From the NCBI GenBank assembly GCA_018645265.1, contig JABGOS010000070.1, forward strand, positions 1 to 51,286: a stretch of DNA of 51,286 nt. Reading direction: 5' to 3'. Both the position numbers and the translations under genes were made by a program. A model generated the notes under the pieces. It worked only from the letters and a program-made list of their open reading frames with translations. It had not been told where the DNA came from and did not search any database. The DNA comes from Deltaproteobacteria bacterium. GTDB lineage: Bacteria; UBA10199; 2-02-FULL-44-16; JAAZCA01. How positions within the stretch are numbered: position 1 is the first letter of the stretch; each line of letters starts with the position of its first letter. Below, in pieces: positions 45,154 to 51,286 of this stretch.

Positions 45154-46055
45154 CAGAATAATCCCTTCTTCATATTTAGGAGGATTTGGGCTCTTCTCTT
45201 TGCCAGCTTATTTGCGAGCATCTGGCTCTGCAGAAGGGCTAAGTCCGCCGTAATAACTTCGTTTAGTGTAGTTTCGAATAGATTCTCATCATTGATTCTC
45301 CTTGCGTAATACTGTGAGTAGAGAACCTTCGTCATGAGATAGTTTGGTTCGATTGAAATTGCCTCATTGAACTCCTTGCCGGCCAATTCCGGATTGCCAC
45401 CCAACATCTTGGGACGTGAGGATAATATAGTTGCGATAAGGGCGTGTGCTGAGCCATAGCAGAAAGTTCCATCTAATTCTAAAACGCGATTTACAACCGC
45501 CTCGATCCTTGGAAGATCCACAATCGCCATGGGATCATCCGCCTTTAAGTTCAGCCAGTTGGCCCAGTTGAAGGCCGTCCAAAAAAGCGCTGGAACATAT
45601 TTTTTACCTAGACCTTGCAGGGCCCTCTTGAATTCGGGAAAGGGCCCCTTAAAACCCTTTTTCATGCCAGAGTTCCCAATTAATGCTGCTATTCCATGCT
45701 CCTTACCCCTTCTATAGAACAGTTCCGCTCGTTCCCTGGCTTTGATGTATTCCTTGGAACCACGCTTATATTTCAGCATATCCTCTTCGAGGAATCCAAA
45801 GGCATACTGACCGTAGGCCTTCGCTAGCAGGGTGAGGGTGTCGCGGTTCTTCTTATTGCCATAACGAAGCACCTCCATCGTTTTTATGAGGGCAGGTGCA
45901 GACTCCCTAGCAAATTCCACGTCAGACTCATTTTCAAAGGATGCCATCCCCGCGGTGGCGATTTTCCCAATCGTGTCGGTTGCGATCTTTTTCGCGCTAC
46001 ACCCGAAAGTTGCGATTAAGGATAAAGACAGCACTATTAGGATGATTTTCTTCAT
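45153..46055 (-). CDS. TRAP-associated TatT/TPAT lipoprotein
   Basis: The 300-aa protein starts with a lipoprotein signal (LIATFGCSAKK; Cys19). The mature part is all helical with TPR-like repeats (YIKARERAELFYRRGKEHGIAAL, ALFWTAFNWANWLN, LIATILSSRPKMLGGNPELAGKEFNEAISIEPNYLMTKVLYSQYYA). This matches the TatT/TPAT family, of which Treponema Tp0956 is the type; those proteins partner the solute-binding protein in TRAP systems, perhaps for hydrophobic ligands. It is the first gene of the operon and overlaps the dctP start by a base. Confidence 0.9.
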   Translation of the reverse strand: MKKIILIVLSLSLIATFGCSAKKIATDTIGKIATAGMASFENESDVEFARESAPALIKTMEVLRYGNKKNRDTLTLLAKAYGQYAFGFLEEDMLKYKRGSKEYIKARERAELFYRRGKEHGIAALIGNSGMKKGFKGPFPEFKRALQGLGKKYVPALFWTAFNWANWLNLKADDPMAIVDLPRIEAVVNRVLELDGTFCYGSAHALIATILSSRPKMLGGNPELAGKEFNEAISIEPNYLMTKVLYSQYYARRINDENLFETTLNEVITADLALLQSQMLANKLAKRRAQILLNMKKGLF

Positions 46056-46162
46056 AGGTCGATTTTTCTACCAACTACAAATATGGAAATCAACCAATGA
46101 CTACGCGAAGTTATGACGCACCGCGCTACGGCGTTATGTGACTGAAAAAGAAAATAATAAAT

Positions 46163-46999
46163 TTAGACGCTTGGGTTGTCCTCTGTTGTCTGCGACCCAA
46201 GGTCTTCCGAGGGTGGCCCAACATAGAATTCAATGGCTGAGATGAGTTCTTTCATGTCGATGTGGGTGTTTTTACAAGGTCCGTCAGGACGTTTGTTTGG
46301 AATTCCTATAAGCGACAATTTTTTACCTACATCACGAATTCCGCTTACGAGATCGCGTTCGCAGGCTACGCCTATTACCGCAGAAGGCATCAGTTCCTTG
46401 ATGTGTTTTCTAGCGAGTTCTCCGCCTGAGACTGTTTTAATGTGAATAGGATATAGGTTCTTTAATGAGGTTATCTCCTTAAGCTGTTCTTTAGCAAGGC
46501 ACCTTGGAAGGAGGATTAGCAACCTCTCCTTTCTACCCTTTGGTTTTGTAGCTTTAGAGATCCTGTTATACGAGCGTACGAATGAATGCCCCATCCTATC
46601 CCTTGATATGCCAAACAACTTAGCCACTCTAAATGTTCCATTGAATATCAGGTCAAAGATCGGATTGATGGGATTTTTTAGAACTAGAAAATCTTTTCCT
46701 GTCGATATGGTTAGGGCGAATTGTAGAAACCACGTAAGTGTAAAAGCTATGAATATAAACGCAGAGACCCATGCTATTGTTGGTATCCAAACATGCCACT
46801 CTGTAAGACGTGGTGATATGAGGTATACGAATACGCAAAGTGCGATATTCAATAGCATAACAACCGAGGCAGCAGTTATGAGAAAGAGAAAGTTTCCCTC
46901 CTGGAGGTCGCTGTCATCGGCGCCGTTCCAGTTCTCCCATTCATCACCCAAAACCCTTTTGTTTTCTGACGAAGTTTTTTTTGTTTCCCCTGAATCCAT
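46163..46999 (-). CDS. DUF116 membrane protein
   Basis: The 278-aa protein has an acidic N-terminus, two membrane helices (about 39-61 and 75-98) and a cytosolic DUF116 domain. The DUF116 pattern is clear: LLILLPRCL, AVIGVACERDLVSGIRDVGKKLSLIGIPNKRPDGPCKNTHIDM. Three conserved cysteines (in RCL, ACE and PCKNT) suggest metal or redox function; the family role is unknown. ATG at 46999 is close to a poor ribosome site. It is divergent from nrdJ across a 485-base regulatory gap, whose left part (47000-47240) holds AT-rich sequence without clear features. Confidence 0.85.
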   Translation of the reverse strand: MDSGETKKTSSENKRVLGDEWENWNGADDSDLQEGNFLFLITAASVVMLLNIALCVFVYLISPRLTEWHVWIPTIAWVSAFIFIAFTLTWFLQFALTISTGKDFLVLKNPINPIFDLIFNGTFRVAKLFGISRDRMGHSFVRSYNRISKATKPKGRKERLLILLPRCLAKEQLKEITSLKNLYPIHIKTVSGGELARKHIKELMPSAVIGVACERDLVSGIRDVGKKLSLIGIPNKRPDGPCKNTHIDMKELISAIEFYVGPPSEDLGSQTTEDNPSV

Positions 47000-47243
47000 A
47001 ATCTCACTTCTAATTTTTTAAGTGTTCATAAAATGGTAAAAAAATATTTTTATATTGGCTAGCGCTTATATTTAAAGCGTTTAAATCGGTCGTCCACCTT
47101 AAATATCGATAACATCTAGCTTTGCTCGTTATAAGTATTCATCAGTAATTTTCATCACAATTATTAGCATAATCCAGAGAGAGGTCTATATCGGCAATTT
47201 ATATGGAGAAGCAAGCTTAAACCTTTTTTATCCCCTTTTTTGT

Positions 47244-47272
47244 TTGACACCACTATATATAGTGGTTATTTC
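47244..47272 (+). promoter_or_regulatory. Probable nrdJ promoter
   Basis: TTGACA (47244-47249), a perfect -35 element, is followed after 17 bases by TATTTC (47267-47272). The first NrdR box exactly fills the spacer between the two elements, which fits promoter repression. The nrdJ start codon is about 205 bases from the expected transcript start, so the leader is long. Confidence 0.6.
47250..47265. promoter_or_regulatory. NrdR box 1
   Basis: CCACTATATATAGTGG is a perfect palindrome (18 bp with flanking A and T) and matches the NrdR consensus of the type ACACTATATATAGTGT. NrdR is the ATP/dATP-sensing zinc repressor of ribonucleotide reductase genes. Paired with box 2 with 33 bp between centres, about three helical turns. 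Confidence 0.8.
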
Positions 47273-47282
47273 TTTAATCAGC

Positions 47283-47298
47283 ACACAATATCTTGTGG
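47283..47298. promoter_or_regulatory. NrdR box 2
   Basis: ACACAATATCTTGTGG fits the NrdR consensus with a mismatch near the centre and at one end. It is centred 33 bp after box 1, the spacing expected for NrdR pairs. It partly overlaps a DnaA-box-like site (47294-47302). Confidence 0.72.
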
Positions 47299-47378
47299 AT
47301 AAAGAGTTAGTGATTTGTGGAAAACCGATGTAACCTGTTGAATATTCAAAGTTATATTCATTTTATGAGTTATCCACA
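47294..47378. promoter_or_regulatory. DnaA-box-like cluster upstream of nrdJ
   Basis: Three sites fit DnaA boxes. TGTGGATAA at 47294-47302 is the complement of TTATCCACA, the perfect consensus. TGTGGAAAA at 47316-47324 is the complement of TTTTCCACA, a known variant. TTATCCACA at 47370-47378 is again perfect. Two of the three are exact. DnaA control of nrd genes is established in Escherichia coli nrdAB. Confidence 0.65.
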
Positions 47379-47484
47379 GAAAAACAGCGATAAAAATTTA
47401 ACATAGCACTTGGTTTTTTGACTTATCCGACGTATCTCTTTCTGTCACAGATCTTGAAGGAAGGGATGATCAAAAGGGGGATCG

Positions 47485-50400
47485 ATGACGGAAAAGGCGG
47501 CTCAGAAGGCAGTGAAGGAAAAGAAAAAAGCAGCACTTGAGGCTACGAAAAAGGGAGTCTCGATACCCCGGAAATTTACACGAACTAGCACGAACCCTCT
47601 GGATGAAATCAAGTATATCAAAAGGGATAGCCTGATCACCAATTCCGATGGCTCCATAGTGTTTAAGATGGATGGTGCGGAAGTTCCGGAAGCCTGGTCG
47701 CAGCTCGCCACCGATATTCTTGTTTCAAAATATTTCCGAAAAAACGGTGTTCCTAAGACTACTCACGAAACTTCGTTGAGACAGGTGGTCGAAAGAATTG
47801 TAAAGGCGATTAGGTGGGCGGGTGAGGAGAGCGGAAAGTATTTTGCCTCTAAGGATGATGCCGAAACTTTTGAAGCGGAACTTTCCTATATGCTCGCCAA
47901 TCAGATAGGCGCTTTCAATTCGCCGGTTTGGTTTAATTGTGGTCTCTATCACTCATATGGAATTGAGGGTAGCGGGGGTAATTGGTATTGGGATCCAGCT
48001 GAAAAAGATTATAAACAGACTGACAACTCATATAAAAAACCTCAGTGCTCTGCATGTTTCATCCAATCTATAGACGATGATTTGATGTCAATCTTTGAGC
48101 TCGCAAAGAATGAAGCGAAGCTCTTTAAATACGGTTCTGGAACCGGCACAAATTTTTCCAACCTTCGCTCTAGATTCGAGAAACTATCAGGCGGTGGAAC
48201 GAGTTCCGGCCTTATGAGCTTTTTGGAAGTTTTGGATCGTGGTGCTGGGGCAACGAAGTCGGGTGGTACAACAAGGCGTGCCGCGAAGATGGTGTGTCTA
48301 GATATAGACCATCCCGAGATTGTCGATTTTATTTCCTGGAAGGTGAATGAGGAGAAGAAGGTAGCGGCTCTTATCGAGGCGGGCTATCCGGCAGACTTCA
48401 ACGGTGAAGCCTATAAGACTGTGTCCGGCCAAAATTCAAACAACTCCGTCAGGGTTGCTGATAAGTTTATGTACTCCTATCTGAACGATGAAGATTGGAA
48501 GACGAAACTTCGTACCAGCGATGAAGATTGTGAAACACATTCAGCCAGAAAACTCATGCATATGATTTCTGATGCGACGTGGAATTGTGCGGATCCAGGG
48601 TTGCAGTTCGATTCTACAATCAATAAATGGCACACCTGTAAAAAATCTGGACGGATTAACGCATCCAATCCTTGCAGTGAATTTATGTTCGTGGATGACA
48701 GTGCGTGTAATCTAGCGTCGGTAAATCTGATGAAATTTTACGATGAGGTTACTGGCGTATTCGACGTTGAAGGCTTTATGCACGCCTGCAGGTTATTCGT
48801 AATTGCACAGGAAATTCTTGTAGATTTCTCCTCATACCCTACTGCAAAGATTACACAGAACAGCCATCTCTTTCGTCCTCTGGGTCTTGGATACGCAAAT
48901 TTGGGAACGCTTCTCATGGTAAACGGTCTTCCTTATGATTCAGATGAAGGCCGGGCGCTCTGTGCTACACTGACAGCTATCATGACCGGTACAGCATATT
49001 CTACATCCGCTGAAATAGCATCGCAGATAGGAGCGTTCGAGGAGTATGCGAAAAACCGTGAGTCTATGCTAGAGGTGATGCGGATGCATAGGGATTTGGC
49101 ATATGACATCTCCGAAGATCACGGACAGATGGCGCTTACCAAGGTAGCAAAAGATGTTTGGGATAAATGTATCGCTGACGGTGAAAGGTGGGGTTATAGA
49201 AATTCACAGGTTACAGTTCTCGCACCCACAGGGACCATAGGTCTTTTGATGGATTGTGATACGACCGGTATAGAGCCTGACTTTGCACTGATGAAATTTA
49301 AGAAGCTCGCTGGCGGTGGTTGCTTTAAGATCGTAAACCAATCCGTTCCCATGGCTCTTAGGAGGCTTGGCTACTCTCAGGAGCAGATCAACGATATTAT
49401 CACGTATGTAAAAGGAACGAATATTCTCAACGGCGTACCTCATATAAATGAACACAGTCTTCGAGATAAGGGTTTTGGGGATGAGGATCTGGCTAGGGTT
49501 GAGAAGGCGCTTCCCGGTGTCTTTGATATCTCCTATGCGTTTAGCGTGAACGTCCTTGGCAAAGAGGCGATGGCGAGGTTTGGAATTTCAGAGGAACAGT
49601 ATACCGCTCCGGAGTTTAACCTCTTACACGCCCTTGGTTTTTCTGACGAGCAGATTGAGGATGCAGGGTACACAACTTGTGGTAGGATGACGATTGAGGG
49701 TGCGCCACATCTGAAAGATCAGCACCTTCCTATATTCGACTGTGCGAATAGATGTGGAAAATTGGGTGAGAGATTTTTAGCGCCGATGGCACACATCAAA
49801 ATGATGTCCGCTGCACAACATTTTATATCTGGTGCAATATCTAAGACGATCAATCTCACGAATGAATGTACAGTTGAGGAGATTGAAAAGCTCTATCTTG
49901 AATCTTGGAGATTGGGTTTGAAATCGGTTGCGCTATATAGGGATGGGTCGAAACATGCACAACCGCTTGTTTCTATTTCCAGAAGAAAAAAGAAGGATGC
50001 AGAAAAGACTGTTGCCGAAGATATTGCTGACGGTATAGCTGCTAAGGATGAGATGCCAAGGCCGAAGAGAAGAAGATTGCCGAGAAAGCGAATAGGCTTT
50101 ACTCAGGAGGCAAGGGTTGGAGGGCAGAAGGTATATCTTAGGACTGGTGAATATGAAGATGGTACGTTGGGCGAGCTGTTCGTTGACATGCACAAGGAAG
50201 GAGCTGCTTTCAGAAGCATGATGAACTGTTTCGCTATAGCTATTTCACTTGGTCTGCAGTACGGAGTTCCACTTGAAGAGTATGTCGACTGTTTTACATT
50301 TACCAGGTTTGAGCCGCAGGGGATAGTAGACCATCCGAATATAAAGATGGCCACATCAGTTATCGATTATGCTTTCAGACTCCTGGGGATGGAGTATCTT

Positions 50401-50799
50401 GGCAGGACTGATTTTGTTCAGGTGAAACCAACGAAGGATGATGATGTGAAGATGGAACTTGAGAGTTCCACGGCTGTTGAAAAAGCTGCGAAGAAGGATG
50501 AGAGGGAGAAGAAGGAAAAGGCCGATGGAGGTGCGATGCCGGCAATATCGAAGGTCGTATCTACAAAATCTGCAGCGGCTGGTATGGGTGCGCAGGTTGC
50601 TACAACGTCTAACGTTGTCGTAAGTATCTCAGAGGCTACTGGTAAGCAGGGCACGAAGCATATGTCGAATGCTAGCAATGCACAGCTCTCCGGTATGATG
50701 AGGGATGCTCCCTTCTGTGATCAGTGTGGGCATGTTACAGTCCGAAATGGAGCATGTTATAAATGTTTGAATTGTGGTAATTCGATGGGGTGTTCGTAA
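47485..50799 (+). CDS. nrdJ: Adenosylcobalamin-dependent (class II) ribonucleoside-diphosphate reductase
   Basis: The 1104-aa enzyme makes deoxyribonucleotides without oxygen, using vitamin B12. Class II features are [54 protein letters not shown] (active-site Cys and Glu in NPCSE), [25 protein letters not shown] and the C-terminal cysteine ribbon CDQC...[13 protein letters not shown]. The long Lys/Ala-rich N-terminus (about 30 residues) and the low-complexity linker at about 985-1060 are unusual in length but not in type. No intein or partner subunit gene is present. ATG at 47485 has GGGGG upstream. NrdR and DnaA sites precede it; thyX follows 52 bases on. Confidence 0.96.
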   Translation: MTEKAAQKAVKEKKKAALEATKKGVSIPRKFTRTSTNPLDEIKYIKRDSLITNSDGSIVFKMDGAEVPEAWSQLATDILVSKYFRKNGVPKTTHETSLRQVVERIVKAIRWAGEESGKYFASKDDAETFEAELSYMLANQIGAFNSPVWFNCGLYHSYGIEGSGGNWYWDPAEKDYKQTDNSYKKPQCSACFIQSIDDDLMSIFELAKNEAKLFKYGSGTGTNFSNLRSRFEKLSGGGTSSGLMSFLEVLDRGAGATKSGGTTRRAAKMVCLDIDHPEIVDFISWKVNEEKKVAALIEAGYPADFNGEAYKTVSGQNSNNSVRVADKFMYSYLNDEDWKTKLRTSDEDCETHSARKLMHMISDATWNCADPGLQFDSTINKWHTCKKSGRINASNPCSEFMFVDDSACNLASVNLMKFYDEVTGVFDVEGFMHACRLFVIAQEILVDFSSYPTAKITQNSHLFRPLGLGYANLGTLLMVNGLPYDSDEGRALCATLTAIMTGTAYSTSAEIASQIGAFEEYAKNRESMLEVMRMHRDLAYDISEDHGQMALTKVAKDVWDKCIADGERWGYRNSQVTVLAPTGTIGLLMDCDTTGIEPDFALMKFKKLAGGGCFKIVNQSVPMALRRLGYSQEQINDIITYVKGTNILNGVPHINEHSLRDKGFGDEDLARVEKALPGVFDISYAFSVNVLGKEAMARFGISEEQYTAPEFNLLHALGFSDEQIEDAGYTTCGRMTIEGAPHLKDQHLPIFDCANRCGKLGERFLAPMAHIKMMSAAQHFISGAISKTINLTNECTVEEIEKLYLESWRLGLKSVALYRDGSKHAQPLVSISRRKKKDAEKTVAEDIADGIAAKDEMPRPKRRRLPRKRIGFTQEARVGGQKVYLRTGEYEDGTLGELFVDMHKEGAAFRSMMNCFAIAISLGLQYGVPLEEYVDCFTFTRFEPQGIVDHPNIKMATSVIDYAFRLLGMEYLGRTDFVQVKPTKDDDVKMELESSTAVEKAAKKDEREKKEKADGGAMPAISKVVSTKSAAAGMGAQVATTSNVVVSISEATGKQGTKHMSNASNAQLSGMMRDAPFCDQCGHVTVRNGACYKCLNCGNSMGCS

Positions 50800-50851
50800 T
50801 TAAATCTATATAATTCAAGAAACAGGTGTGTGCTTTTGAGGGTACGAGTTC

Positions 50852-51286
50852 ATGAAGAAAAATAAAATAATCACAGAGCCTAGAGTATACTTGGTTGGAA
50901 AACAGATTCTCGATAAGGATATGCTGAATGCCTTCCTTGATGATGAGGGGATGGCCTTCAAGACTGATACTGAAGTCCCTGCGGAAGTTATCGCAGAGGC
51001 TGCTGGAAGAACCTGTTACATGTCCTTCGGTAAAGGCAGAAAGACAAATGCGGAATACTTGGATAGAATCATATCCAGCCATCACGGGTCAGTGTTGGAA
51101 CACGCTGTGTGGAATTTTCTAATAACTGGAATCAGCAGGTCTCTCACTCACGAACTCATAAGGCACCGCGCTGGATGGGGATATTCGCAGCTCAGCCAAA
51201 GATATGTCGATGAGAGCGACGCGCAGTTTGTGGTGCCACCTTTCTATCGTGAGCATGAAGAGCTCTATGAACAATGGCTCGGTGCG
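50852..51286 (+). CDS. thyX: Flavin-dependent thymidylate synthase ThyX (3' end cut by window)
   Basis: The first 145 codons are open to the window end. They show the ThyX fold start and AAGRTCYMSFGKG, SSHHGSVLEHAVWNFLITGISRSLTHELIRHRAGWGYSQLSQRYV. The ThyX signature is RHR-x7-S; here RHRAGWGYSQLS has one more residue before the serine that precedes QRY, a minor variant. ThyX makes dTMP from dUMP with FAD and methylene-THF. With nrdJ it forms a deoxynucleotide unit. ATG at 50852; the stop lies beyond the window. Confidence 0.93.
   Translation, partial: MKKNKIITEPRVYLVGKQILDKDMLNAFLDDEGMAFKTDTEVPAEVIAEAAGRTCYMSFGKGRKTNAEYLDRIISSHHGSVLEHAVWNFLITGISRSLTHELIRHRAGWGYSQLSQRYVDESDAQFVVPPFYREHEELYEQWLGA

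Noticed and set aside
47294-47378. The DnaA-box cluster as the chromosomal origin
   Set aside because: Only three sites, no clear unwinding element beyond general AT-richness, and they overlap an NrdR-controlled promoter. rpmH-rnpA and parS near the left edge mark the more likely origin side, 40 kb away.
47000-47484. A cobalamin riboswitch before the B12-dependent nrdJ
   Set aside because: I could not find the B12-box-like conserved segment. Such riboswitches usually control B12-independent alternatives or transport, not the B12-using enzyme.

Overview
This window reads as chromosomal DNA of a Gram-negative bacterium, from the neighbourhood of the replication origin. The left edge is the end of rpmH followed by rnpA-yidD-yidC, and 5 kb further on come rsmG-parA-parB with two parS sites. 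The order parA-parB-bactofilin-F0 b/b'-delta-alpha-gamma-beta-epsilon, with no F0 a or c genes, resembles deltaproteobacterial-type genomes, as do the lipoproteins, the TRAP transporter and the YitJ-like methionine enzyme. I cannot name the phylum with confidence; an uncultured deltaproteobacteria-like lineage (Bdellovibrionota / Desulfobacterota / UBA10199-like) is my best guess.

Region 1 (1-10.2 kb) holds rpmH, rnpA, yidD, yidC and a terminator, then a NicO/UreH-like metal transporter (minus), then divergent genes for an archaeal-type Glu-tRNA(Gln) amidotransferase: gatE (minus) and gatD (plus), separated by a 74-codon gene of unknown function. rsmG, parA, parB and a bactofilin follow. The jag-mnmE-mnmG genes often found between yidC and rsmG are absent, and the GatDE block lies in their place. 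GatDE is regarded as archaeal, so its presence here is the most striking feature.

Region 2 (10.2-25.5 kb) is an uninterrupted plus-strand energy island. It has seven F-type ATP synthase genes, then, starting inside the last codons of epsilon, a complete seven-gene chlamydia/spirochaete-type V-ATPase (E, DUF2764, A, B, D, I, K), then a K+-dependent membrane pyrophosphatase and a strong terminator. The V-type K subunit keeps all five residues that bind Na+ in Enterococcus hirae NtpK, and the pyrophosphatase has the Na+-compatible glutamate, so a sodium circuit is plausible.

Region 3 (25.5-41.3 kb) is a mixture of single genes and short operons: a 55-aa protein, a 1130-aa protein with two HAD-like domains, a phosphodiesterase, a divergent pair of DUF882/M15 peptidase-like proteins, an FAD-linked oxidase, a large unknown lipoprotein, dtd, a DEDD exonuclease, a thioredoxin-reductase-like flavoprotein without its redox cysteines, a beta-phosphoglucomutase-like HAD protein, a homocysteine methyltransferase/MTHFR fusion, a metallo-beta-lactamase-fold hydrolase and DUF2203. 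Three copies of a 21-23 bp palindrome with the core GTGTC-N-GACAC lie between genes here.

Region 4 (41.3-51.3 kb) has greA behind a terminator-like leader, a four-gene TRAP transporter operon with a TatT/TPAT lipoprotein (minus), a DUF116 membrane protein, and a deoxynucleotide operon: class II ribonucleotide reductase nrdJ and thyX (cut by the window end). A control region upstream of nrdJ has a promoter overlapped by two NrdR boxes and followed by DnaA-box-like sites. I saw no tRNA or rRNA genes, CRISPR array, insertion sequence or prophage.
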